Assembly: GCA_964406705.1 (NCBI GenBank)
Contig: CAYOSS010000083.1
Coordinates: 1 to 6,925, forward strand
Source of the DNA: CAZRRV01 sp964406705
GTDB lineage: Bacteria > Bacillota > Clostridia > Oscillospirales > Acutalibacteraceae
DNA length: 6,925 bases
Direction of reading: 5' to 3'
The notes under the pieces are model-generated. The model was not told the DNA's origin. It saw only the letters and a program-made list of their open reading frames with translations, and ran no database searches. Every line of letters begins with the position of its first letter. Positions within the stretch are counted from its first letter, which is position 1. The position numbers were made by a program, and so were the translations under genes. Positions 1 through 5,951 of the stretch are shown here, piece after piece.

Positions 1-477
1 CGCAGAGTCGGATGCAAAAGGCTCGCAGGTTGGGGCAAGCTCGCAGCTATCGTTCGAAGCTCGGCGCTTCCGGGTAGCTTTTGTCTGCCGGTTCGGGAAG
101 GCTCGCGGGTGTACAGGGGGCCCTGCCAGGAGGCCCGGAGGTTCGGCGGCGCATGGGGTAGCCCGGCGACGACAGGTTGCCCCCACGCCGGGAGTGCGCC
201 GGTTCAGGGGATAGCCCGGCGGTTATCGGCAATTCCGGCTCCACCCCGTTACCGGAGATACGGCAGTTCACGGGGTAGCTCGGTGTCGCCGGGGCATTCT
301 TGACTCCGCTCCGCCTACCGAGTAGCGCGGTAGCTACCCCATACGGGAAGGGAGGTTCTCTGCATATCTGCGAGCCCACTCCAACCACTAAGCAAAAAGC
401 TGCCCCATAAGAACCGAGCCGCATTCGATAGCGGCAAGCCCGCACTGACCACCGAGCCTTTTGCATCCGACTCTGCG
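1..477. repeat. Inverted repeat with 25-bp perfect arms
   Basis: Bases 1-25 and 453-477 are perfect reverse complements; the arm includes GAGTCGGATGCAAAAGG. The match continues inward without gaps at lower identity, roughly 64% by eye over the next 44 bases, with islands such as GCTATCG and GCTCGG. The arms enclose about 430 bases of GC-rich sequence with no believable gene. The left arm starts at the first base of the window, so the element may extend further left. It could be a small non-autonomous element or a product of the local repeat expansion. No flanking target duplication can be tested because the left flank is missing. Confidence 0.8.
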
Positions 478-636
478 AGCCGGGAATGAATACGGTAGGG
501 TCCCGGAGCCGGCGCCGGCGGGATCTCCGGGCTATCCCCGCGTTAGCGACCGCAAGAGCCGCTGCACAGGTGGCGGCTACCCCATAACCTCTCAGTATTC
601 GGCGTTGGAATAAGCCGGCGCGCTGAACTTCTTTTC
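26..636. other. Gene-free, GC-rich degenerate repeat DNA
   Basis: I see no gene here. Open frames exist on both strands but have low-complexity Arg/Gly/Pro/Ala-rich translations and no recognisable domain, and they run through the inverted repeat. Short motifs recur, such as TAGCCCGGCG near 161-170 and 212-221 and GCTACCCCAT near 332-341 and 572-581. GGATAGCCCGGCGGT at 209-223 recurs at 6759-6773, at the other end of the window. The block looks like decayed repeat sequence downstream of the ROK gene. No tRNA, riboswitch or terminator was recognised. Confidence 0.6.
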
Positions 637-690
637 TGTCCGCTTTTCTTCTTTCAGCCGCGCCGTCGGCGAAGAGAAGAAAAGCGGACA
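637..690. repeat. Long hairpin with 15-bp perfect stem
   Basis: Bases 637-651 and 676-690 are perfect reverse complements (arm TGTCCGCTTTTCTTC). The intervening 24 bases contain a second short stem, GCCG at 657-660 with CGGC at 667-670. The right arm is also the start of the three-copy element beginning at about 679. There is no clean U-tract after the stem, so a rho-independent terminator is not supported on either strand. Confidence 0.75.
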
Positions 691-1064
691 TCGTTCCCCA
701 GCCCAGCTGGGAAAGATTGGAAAGCTAACCTCGCGTTAGCGAGAAGAAGTTCCCAGGGACGAGTGACGCTAAAGGCAGGGGGGCTGCCGCGCCCATCGGC
801 CGCGAGAGAAAAGCGGACAACGTTCCCCAGCCCAGCTGGGAAAAATTAGAAAGCTATCCCGCGAAGCGGGAGAAGCTCGCCATAACAGGCATGCCAGAGC
901 TGGCGGGACCCTTCGGGCTACCATCGCGCAGCGAGAAGAAAGCAAGGGGGACGGGCGGACCCAAAGGCAGCGGGAACAGCCGCGCCACCGGTTGGGAGAA
1001 AAAAACGGACATCGTTCCCCCAGCATAGCCGGGGAAATAAATTAGCTACCCTCGCGCAGCGAGA
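679..1064. repeat. Three-copy dispersed element (~75 bp) with small GC hairpins
   Basis: Three related copies start near 679, 808 and 1000. Each begins GAAAAGCGGACA or a variant, continues CGTTCCCC, reaches a CCCAGCTGGG palindrome (702-711, 831-840; decayed in copy three), then an A-rich stretch and AGCTA. Each ends in a small hairpin: 730-743 (CTCGC/GCGAG), 857-871 (TCCCGC/GCGGGA) and 1051-1063 (CTCGC-GCA-GCGAG). A further hairpin of the same type lies at 924-934. The hairpin arms differ in sequence but keep pairing, so the fold seems better conserved than the bases. The minus-strand open frame at 769-1026 is an artefact of this repeat. Confidence 0.7.
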
Positions 1065-1223
1065 ACCGGCCCCCCGGACCCGGGCGGAGCCAGAGCCGAG
1101 CCCCCCGGCCCCAAAAAGCTGCCCCCGCGCAGCCGGACCGGCTTCCCCTAACCCGGCGGAGCCAAAACTTCCGATAACACCGTGCTATCCTCGAAGCGCT
1201 AAAAGCTCCCCCAAGCCTCGGCC
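1065..1223. other. Gene-free spacer downstream of the ROK gene
   Basis: This is GC-rich sequence with C-runs and recurring fragments such as CCCGGCGGAGCC and AAAAGCT. No gene, RNA or clear terminator is visible. Confidence 0.5.
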
Positions 1224-1241
1224 TATAGCCGCCGGGCTATA
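1224..1241 (-). terminator. Stem-loop overlapping the ROK stop codon (weak terminator candidate)
   Basis: TATAGCC (1224-1230) and GGCTATA (1235-1241) form a perfect 7-bp stem with a 4-base loop. The stem contains the TAG stop codon of the ROK gene (1239-1237). No U-tract follows on the minus strand, so intrinsic termination is uncertain. It could instead protect the mRNA 3' end or simply be another local repeat. Confidence 0.35.
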
Positions 1242-2349
1242 ACTCCGCCCCCAGCTCGCTTCGGAGCGCGAGGATTGCCGCGCCGAGAGCAGCCCCGCCG
1301 GGGGGCAGCACCGTGGCCGTGTACTCCCCGGATATGCCCCGCAGCGTCTCCCTGAACCGTCGGAGCACGGCGCCGCCCGCCGCGCCCCAAAGCCCGCCGT
1401 AAAGCAGTATATCCCTCACCCCAAAGAGGGTGGCGGCGTTCGCGGCGGATACCGCCAACAGTTTCCCCGCCGAAAGGAAAAGTCGCTCCGCGCCGCGGTC
1501 CCCCGCCGCCGCCAGGCGCTCCACATCGGGGTAGGGTTTCCCGGAGAGGGCGGCTATCCCCCGCTCGCTCGCGTACATCTCAAGGCACCCGCGCTTCCCG
1601 CAGCGGCAGCGCGGCCCTCTGGGCTTTACGCAGGTGTGCCCGATTTCGAGGGTCCCGGGCTCGGAATAGAGCCGCCCGCCCCTCATCACCGACATACCGA
1701 CCCCGCTGTCGGCCCGCAGCAGCAGCGCGTCCGGCAGGGAATGGCTCCCGGAGTAAGCGTAGAGCACGCAGTCGGGGTCATGCGCGAGATAGACGGGCAG
1801 CCCCAGGGCTTCCTTCAAAATCCCCGCCAGCGGGACGTCCCGCCAGCCCTCCACCGGGGGGAAAACGCGCGACACCCCCGCCCCCGGGTCCACCTCGCCC
1901 TGCATAGCGACCCCGAGCGCGCCGAATGTCCTTCCCCGGTTCGCCGAAATAATGCCGCTCACCCACCCGGTAATGCCGCCGATACACTCGTCAACGCCGC
2001 CGAAATCGGCGCTTCCCTCGTACTCCGCCAGCACCTCACCCGCGAGAGAGTACACCGCCGCGCCCAGCCCCGAGCCGTTGACGTCCACCCCCAAGACGCA
2101 GTGCCGCTCGCCGTCCGCGTACAGCCTCGAGGGAACTCTCCCCGCCCCCGTGTGCCCGCCGTCCTTGCTCTCGGTGACGTACCCCCGCTCCAACAGCAGG
2201 GAGCACAGCCCCGACACCGCGCCCCAGCTGAGCCCGGTCGCCCGTTCGATCTCCCGGCGGGTGATCCCGGGGTTATCGCGTATCAGGGAGAACATACCCG
2301 CGGCGTTGCCCCGCCGCATATCCCGGACGCTCCTGCACTTTCGCGGCAT
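1237..2349 (-). CDS. ROK-family transcriptional regulator (NagC/XylR type)
   Basis: The predicted protein is 370 aa. Residues about 15-60 form an N-terminal winged helix-turn-helix (GITRREIERATGLSWGAVSG), followed by a ROK sugar-kinase-like domain from about 85. The phosphate loop reads GVDVNGSG (87-94). The ROK zinc signature is intact: EIGH with H238, then CRCGKRGC with C248, C250 and C255. The kinase catalytic region usually reads END-A-N but here is AHDPD (189-193), so sensing is more likely than sugar phosphorylation. I chose ATG 2349 because AAAGGAG lies 10 bases upstream and the HTH begins at normal distance; an in-frame start at 2424 falls inside a leader repeat. It is transcribed divergently from the UlaG-like hydrolase gene from a shared promoter dyad, so it probably regulates that gene and itself. 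Its effector, probably a sugar or sugar derivative, cannot be read from the sequence. Confidence 0.93.
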   Translation of the reverse strand: MPRKCRSVRDMRRGNAAGMFSLIRDNPGITRREIERATGLSWGAVSGLCSLLLERGYVTESKDGGHTGAGRVPSRLYADGERHCVLGVDVNGSGLGAAVYSLAGEVLAEYEGSADFGGVDECIGGITGWVSGIISANRGRTFGALGVAMQGEVDPGAGVSRVFPPVEGWRDVPLAGILKEALGLPVYLAHDPDCVLYAYSGSHSLPDALLLRADSGVGMSVMRGGRLYSEPGTLEIGHTCVKPRGPRCRCGKRGCLEMYASERGIAALSGKPYPDVERLAAAGDRGAERLFLSAGKLLAVSAANAATLFGVRDILLYGGLWGAAGGAVLRRFRETLRGISGEYTATVLPPGGAALGAAILALRSELGAEL

Positions 2350-2390
2350 ACCGACCCCGCTCCTTTCGCGTTGCCCGGCTCGTTGCCCCC

Positions 2391-2498
2391 GGGCGGGTTC
2401 CCCCGTTAACCGATCCGCCGGCACGCCGCCCGGCGTGTGGCTCCGGGCAGGTTTTCCCCGCCGGCTGTTCCGCCGTCACACCGCCCGGCGCGGACCCC
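2391..2498. repeat. Imperfect ~54-bp tandem duplication in the ROK 5' leader
   Basis: Segments starting at 2391 and 2445 (both GGGC.GGTT) align along their length with a one-base shift and share TCCGCCG.CAC and CCGCCCGGCG. The first copy contains a perfect 6-bp stem at 2422-2437 (CACGCC/GGCGTG). The duplication lies in the roughly 165-base untranslated leader of the ROK mRNA predicted from the promoter at 2549-2521. It could affect leader structure or be another case of repeat growth in a gap. Confidence 0.6.
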
Positions 2499-2514
2499 GG
2501 GGTGAATTTCTCTG

Positions 2515-2543
2515 TTGACTATTCTATCACGCTATGTTAAAAT
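2515..2543 (+). promoter_or_regulatory. Sigma-A type promoter for the UlaG-like hydrolase gene
   Basis: The -35 is TTGACT (2515-2520), the spacer is exactly 17 bases, and the -10 is TAAAAT (2538-2543). Transcription should start near 2550, giving a leader of about 25 bases before ATG 2575. Confidence 0.8.
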
Positions 2544-2549
2544 AGTCAA
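2521..2549 (-). promoter_or_regulatory. Sigma-A type promoter for the ROK regulator gene
   Basis: Read on the minus strand, the -35 is TTGACT (2549-2544), the spacer is exactly 17 bases, and the -10 is TAGAAT (2526-2521). Transcription should start near 2514, leaving a leader of about 165 bases. Each -10 hexamer directly abuts the -35 of the opposing promoter, so polymerase cannot occupy both at once. Confidence 0.75.
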
Positions 2550-2574
2550 TAAGATTTTTCGGGAGGTTTGCGTT

Positions 2575-3396
2575 ATGAGTAAGATGAGAGACGCTATGCT
2601 CGCCGCGCCGCGGGAAGAAACCGCCGTATACGCGGCGGGTCAAATGGGATTTTTCCTCCACGGGGCGGGCAAATGGCTGATGATTGACGGGTACTTAAGC
2701 GACTACGTGGACCGCAACTGCTCGGACAGCCTCACCCGCTGGCAGAGAAACTACGCCCCTCCGATAAGCCCGGACGAGCTTGATTTCGTGGACTTCGCCC
2801 TCTTCACCCACGAGCACTTCGATCACACGGACCCCTACACCGTGGAGGGGCTGCTCCGGGTGAACGACAAGGCGCGGTTTCTCGCCCCGCCGCCCGCCGC
2901 GAAGCTGCTCCTTAAGTACGGCGCCCCGGAGAAAAGGGTCGAAGCGGTCTCCGCGAGGGAAGAATATTTCTTTTACGGCGGCACGGTTACGGTCACCCCG
3001 TTCCCCGCCGCGCACGAGGAGCTTCACCCCTGCCCCGGCGGGTACGCGGAGGTGGGCTACCGGGTCACCCTCGACGGCAAGACCGTCTGCCACACCGGGG
3101 ACTGCTGCCCCTACCCGGAGCTCGCCGCGCGCGTCGGGAACTGCGCCGCCCTTCTCGCGCCCATCAACGGGCGGGACGACTACCGCACCAAGGTGCAGAA
3201 CATCATAGGCTGCTTTACGGGGGAGGAGGCCCTCACGCTCGCCCGGGACGCCGGCGCGGGGATGCTGGTCCCCGGGCACTACGATTTGTACGACGTCAAC
3301 GGGGCGGATTTGGATGAGTTTCTCTCCCTCGCCCGCTCGCGCTTCCCCGATGTGAACGTGCGCCCCCTCGCGCCGGGGGAAAAGGTCACGCTATAG
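2575..3396 (+). CDS. UlaG-like metallo-beta-lactamase-fold hydrolase
   Basis: The predicted protein is 273 aa, cytosolic, with no signal peptide. Metal ligands of the metallo-beta-lactamase fold are all visible: THEHFDH (H79, H81, D83, H84), H147 in PAAHEEL, D176 in HTGD and H235 in PGHYDLY. The segments LLAPINGR and NIIGCFTGEEAL resemble UlaG, the L-ascorbate-6-phosphate lactonase, but the protein is shorter than E. coli UlaG (about 354 aa), and related proteins act on varied substrates. ATG 2575 is chosen because GGGAGGT ends 7 bases upstream; the upstream in-frame start at 2515 lies in the promoter itself. The divergent ROK regulator suggests a carbohydrate-linked substrate, possibly a lactone or a phosphorylated sugar acid. 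No transporter or PTS gene is in view. The last codons (GEKVTL, stop) belong to the repeat family that fills the next gap. Confidence 0.9.
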   Translation: MSKMRDAMLAAPREETAVYAAGQMGFFLHGAGKWLMIDGYLSDYVDRNCSDSLTRWQRNYAPPISPDELDFVDFALFTHEHFDHTDPYTVEGLLRVNDKARFLAPPPAAKLLLKYGAPEKRVEAVSAREEYFFYGGTVTVTPFPAAHEELHPCPGGYAEVGYRVTLDGKTVCHTGDCCPYPELAARVGNCAALLAPINGRDDYRTKVQNIIGCFTGEEALTLARDAGAGMLVPGHYDLYDVNGADLDEFLSLARSRFPDVNVRPLAPGEKVTL

Positions 3397-4830
3397 GAGG
3401 AGCCCGCCCCGCCGCGTGGGAATGAGCCGCTCCAAGAGGCGGCGCGCAGAACCCCCGAGCAAGACCGCTTCGCCGGGACGGCGCAAAACCCCCGCCCGCC
3501 CGGCGGGTAACCCGGACCAACCGGGGGCGCCGCGCCAGGGCGGGATTGCCGCGATGCTACCCCCGGGGAAAGTTCGCGCTATAGGGGACCGGCACTCGGG
3601 GAAAGCCACGCTATAAGGGACCCGCGCTCGGGGGAAAGTCACACTATAGGGGACCGGCGCTCGGGGGAAAGTCACACCTCAGGAAGCCCGCGCCGGGCGG
3701 GAAACCCGCGTTATAAAGAACCCGTCCCCTTAAGGGACGGCAGGATTGCCGCGAGACTACGGGGGGGGGTTGCACTTTGAGGACCCGCCCTGCCGAAAAA
3801 GGGGCGCCTGCTCATCGGCACGGCGGGACGTCGGGGGAACCGCCCCTCTATCCGAACTGCGCCGCCGCAGGAGGAAAGCCGCTTCGCCGGTGCGGCGCGC
3901 AAACCCCCGCCCGCCCGGCGGGTAACCCGGACCAGCCGGGGGCGCCGCGCCAGGGCGGGATTGCCGCGAGGCTGCCCCCGGAGAAAGTTCGCGCTATAGG
4001 GGACCGGCACTCGGGGAAAGCCACGCTATAAGGGACCCGCGCTCGGGGGAAAGTCACACCTCAGGAAGCCCGCGCTCTGGGAAGAAAGATCACTCCATAA
4101 AGAACCCACTCCCTTAAGGGACAGGCGGGATTGCCGCGAGACTGCCCCCGGGGAAAGTTCGCACTATAGGGGACCGATGCTCGGGGAAAGTCACACCTCA
4201 GGAAGCCCGCGCCGGGTGGAAAGCCCACGTTATAAAGAACCCGTCCCGTTAAGGGACGGGCAGGATTGCCGCGAGGCTACGGAGGGGGGTTGCACTTTGA
4301 GAACCCGCCCTGCTCAAAAAAAGGGGCGCCTACTCATCGACACGGCGGGACGTCGGGGAACCGCCCCTCTATCCGAACTGCGCCGCCGCAGGAGGAAAGC
4401 CGCTTCGCCGGTGCGGCGCGCAAACCCCCGCCCGCCCGGCGGGTAACCCGGACCAGCCGGGGGCGCCGCGCCAGGGCGGGATTGCCGCGAGGCTGCCCCC
4501 GGAGAAAGTTCGCACTTGGGGAACCCGCGCCCAGGGGAAGCCGCGCTTTAGGGGACCCGTGCTCGGAGGAAGCCACACCTCAGGAAGCCCGCGCCGGGTG
4601 GAAAGGCCGCGTTATAAAGAACCCGCCCCCCTTAAGGGACGGGCAGGATTGCCGCGAGGCTACGGGGGGGTTGCGCTTTGGGAGCCCGCCCCCTGGGAAA
4701 AAGTCACGCTTTAGGGGGAGCCCGCCCCGCCGTGCGGGAATGAGCCGCTCTATGGGGCGGCATACGCGGACCCCACACCGCCCGGGGGGAGCCGCGCTAT
4801 AGGGGACCGGTGCTCGGGTAGAAAAGTCAC
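3375..4830. repeat. Compound minisatellite: 33-bp units within a ~519-bp higher-order repeat
   Basis: The 33-bp unit contains GGGGAAAGTCACACTATAGG and then GGACC..CGCTCGG. Unit starts (GAAAG or GAAG) fall at 3568, 3601, 3634, 3667 and 3701; 3983, 4016, 4049 and 4084; 4153, 4186 and 4219; and 4504, 4537, 4569 and 4601, mostly 33 bases apart. These clusters sit in a longer period of about 519-521 bp: CAGGATTGCC at 3741 and 4261, and TTGCCGCGAGGCTG at 3961 and 4482. A shortened copy lies at about 3485-3720. Open frames within the array on either strand are translated repeats without recognisable domains. The gap between the convergent genes (3397-4749) consists largely of this array. Confidence 0.9.
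3722..4643. repeat. Four TTAA-centred hairpins in the convergent gap
   Basis: Hairpins with TTAA in the loop occur four times. They are 3722-3740 (CCGTCCC/GGGACGG), 4110-4121 (palindrome TCCCTTAAGGGA), 4240-4260 (CCCGTCCC/GGGACGGG) and a decayed copy at about 4622-4643. The TTAA positions are 3730, 4114, 4249 and 4632, spaced 384, 135 and 383. They lie between converging genes, so they could block transcription from both sides, but none is followed by a T-tract. Confidence 0.6.
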
Positions 4831-5508
4831 ACTGTAGAGCCGCCGCTCAGTCCGCCCCATCAGGAATGCCCCCCCGCTACCGGCGCCCTCGGGTGGCCCA
4901 TTCCCCACTCTCTCGGGCGCCCTGTTTCCCGCGACCTCGGATATCCCACTCAGCGCGTTTTCGGGCGCCCTGTTCCCCGTGTTTTCGGGCACCTTGTTCC
5001 ACGTGCCCTTGGATACCCCCATTCCGGCGCCCTCGGGTGGCCCGTTCCCCGCGCTCTCGGGTGACCCGCTCCCCACGCCGCGCAGGTTCGCCATAAGCTT
5101 GTAGAGAACGGCGTAGAGCGCCCCCGCCTCCTCGGGGGAGAGCCTCACGCAGGCGGCCAGCCTCTCGGGGACCCGGAGAGCCTTCTCCCGGAGTTCGCGC
5201 CCGGAGTCGGTAAGAGTCAGCACGACGTCCCTCCCGTCGTCTTCGGAGCGGGAGCGGGCGACAAACCCCTTCTCCTCCAACCTCTTGAACACCGGGGTGA
5301 GGGTGCTGGAATCCAGGCGCAGCTCCTCGCCCGCCTCTTTTAGCAGCACCCGCTCCCTCTCCCACATAACCATCATAGCGATGTACTGCGTGTAAGTGAG
5401 ATTCAGCCGCGAGAGGTACGGCGTGTACGCCCTCACTATCTCCTTGGCGCAGACGTAGAGCGGGAAACACAGCTGATTGGAGAGCCTCAGCGGGTCGAAC
5501 GCCTCTAT
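4750..5508 (-). CDS. ohrR: OhrR-type MarR-family peroxide sensor with a repeat tail
   Basis: The protein is 252 aa if it starts at AUA 5508-5506. Residues 1-144 match OhrR in length and order: NQLCF with C14, then Y28 and Y39, equivalent by spacing to C15, Y29 and Y40 of Bacillus subtilis OhrR. The winged helix carries LDSSTLTPVFKRLEEKGFV and the wing RSEDDGRDV. A second cysteine, C120, lies 106 residues from C14, close to the spacing of the two cysteines in Xanthomonas OhrR. OhrR proteins repress peroxidase genes until organic peroxide oxidises the cysteine. GTG 5436 would delete the sensing cysteine. AGGGG in GGAGGAGGGG (5526-5517) lies 8 bases before AUA, and AUA overlaps the flavodoxin stop (ATAG), so coupled initiation is plausible. 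Residues 146-209 are eight 8-aa repeats, and residues 210-252 are largely translated minisatellite. The core assignment is firm; the start and the tail are less certain. Confidence 0.82.
   Translation of the reverse strand: MEAFDPLRLSNQLCFPLYVCAKEIVRAYTPYLSRLNLTYTQYIAMMVMWERERVLLKEAGEELRLDSSTLTPVFKRLEEKGFVARSRSEDDGRDVVLTLTDSGRELREKALRVPERLAACVRLSPEEAGALYAVLYKLMANLRGVGSGSPESAGNGPPEGAGMGVSKGTWNKVPENTGNRAPENALSGISEVAGNRAPERVGNGPPEGAGSGGAFLMGRTERRLYSVTFLPEHRSPIARLPPGGVGSAYAAP
4882..5073 (-). repeat. Eight in-frame 24-bp repeats encoding the OhrR tail
   Basis: Exactly 192 bp is read as eight 8-residue units: GSGSPESA, GNGPPEGA, GMGVSKGT, WNKVPENT, GNRAPENA, LSGISEVA, GNRAPERV and GNGPPEGA. Typical units are Gly/Asn/Pro/Glu-rich and hydrophilic, so the tail is probably disordered. 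The period is a multiple of three and no stop interrupts the array. It begins directly after the normal end of the OhrR fold. Confidence 0.88.
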
Positions 5509-5930
5509 AGTGTGCTCCCCTCCTCCGCTATAACCTTCCGGGCGAACTCCGCCGCCGCCTCGAGGTCGTCCGCGTTCGGGCGGCCCTTGTGCAGGAACAG
5601 GAACTCCCCACGGCAGGAGAACTCCTGCGGCAGCAAGGCGATGTGCTTTTCGCGGAAGAGCGGCGTCACATACTTATGAATGGATTTTACCGCGGCGGAA
5701 GACAGCACCGTCGCCGCCGCGCTCACGTGGACGCCGATTCCCTTTATAAAAGCCTTAACCTCGGGGTCGACGTCGAACGCGTAGGGAGCGGTGCAGAGGA
5801 ACAGCAGGTCGGTACTGCCCGGCAGCTTCGCCGAGACCGGCTTCGCGGTGACCCCGGCCGCCGCCGCGACCGCCTCCGCCAGCCGCTTGGTCTTCCCCCC
5901 GCGCGAATGGTAGCGCACTTCTATCGTCAT
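5505..5930 (-). CDS. Short flavodoxin-like protein
   Basis: The predicted protein is 141 aa. The N-terminal beta strand and phosphate-binding loop are at residues 3-20 (IEVRYHSRGGKTKRLAEA), in the place where flavodoxins carry a Ser/Thr-Gly-rich FMN phosphate loop. A second strand and loop, LLFLCTAPYAFDVDPEV (42-58), corresponds to the isoalloxazine loop. The C-terminal part has SCRGEF and KGRPNADDLEAAAEFARKV (105-133), common in small flavodoxin-family proteins. It probably binds FMN and carries electrons in the cytosol. ATG 5930 is chosen because GGAG (5941-5938) lies 7 bases upstream; the in-frame ATG at 5948 lies before this site. It sits between the peroxidase and ohrR, and its stop codon overlaps the proposed ohrR start, so it may supply reducing power during peroxide stress. 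That role is an inference. Confidence 0.85.
   Translation of the reverse strand: MTIEVRYHSRGGKTKRLAEAVAAAAGVTAKPVSAKLPGSTDLLFLCTAPYAFDVDPEVKAFIKGIGVHVSAAATVLSSAAVKSIHKYVTPLFREKHIALLPQEFSCRGEFLFLHKGRPNADDLEAAAEFARKVIAEEGSTL
5517..5526 (-). promoter_or_regulatory. Strong ribosome-binding site deciding the ohrR start
   Basis: On the minus strand GGAGGAGGGG reads from 5526 to 5517, inside the last codons of the flavodoxin gene. AGGGG lies 8 bases before AUA 5508. No ATG, GTG or TTG in the ohrR frame lies between this site and GTG 5436, which is too far downstream to use it. Confidence 0.65.
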
Positions 5931-5951
5931 AATAATACTCCTTTTCATACT

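Larger units (their letters stand above)
2515..2549. promoter_or_regulatory. Palindromic operator candidate spanning both divergent promoters
   Basis: TTGACTATT (2515-2523) and AATAGTCAA (2541-2549) are perfect 9-bp inverted arms, and TA/TA pairing continues at 2525-2526 with 2538-2539. The centre is at 2532. The arms contain both -35 hexamers and part of each -10. A dimeric regulator bound here would block both genes. The adjacent ROK protein is the obvious candidate, but that is inferred from position. Confidence 0.7.

Noticed and set aside
47..691. A 214-codon minus-strand open frame in the left block.
   Set aside because: Its translation is Arg/Gly/Ala/Pro-rich with no recognised domain, and it runs through the inverted repeat and the 637-690 hairpin.
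769..1026. An 85-codon minus-strand open frame with internal similarity (GERCPFF, GERCPLF).
   Set aside because: The similarity comes from translating the three-copy DNA element; no domain or convincing ribosome-binding site was seen.
2350..2424. Upstream in-frame start giving a 395-residue ROK protein.
   Set aside because: The extra 25 residues are low-complexity and fall in the leader duplication; AAAGGAG marks ATG 2349 instead.
1636..2518. Long plus-strand open frames opposite the ROK gene.
   Set aside because: They are antisense shadows in GC-rich DNA; the minus-strand protein has a full ROK domain set.
3630..3660. CACTATAGGG in the 33-bp unit resembles the initiating half of a phage T7 promoter.
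   Set aside because: The upstream recognition half (TAATACGACT) is absent; the sequence there is G-rich (GGGGAAAGT). The match is explained by the repeat unit and no phage gene is nearby.
3566..3735. Regular 33-bp repeats could suggest a CRISPR array.
   Set aside because: The units abut without unique spacers, vary in sequence, and no cas gene is present.
3391..4802. Several open frames of 64-178 codons on both strands between the convergent genes, some with repeated TFPRARVPYSV peptides.
   Set aside because: They are translations of the 33-bp and 519-bp repeats, are open on both strands at once because the unit length is divisible by three, and lack domains.
5434..5436. GTG 5436 as the ohrR start.
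   Set aside because: It removes 24 conserved residues including the sensing cysteine, and the strong SD is about 80 bases upstream.
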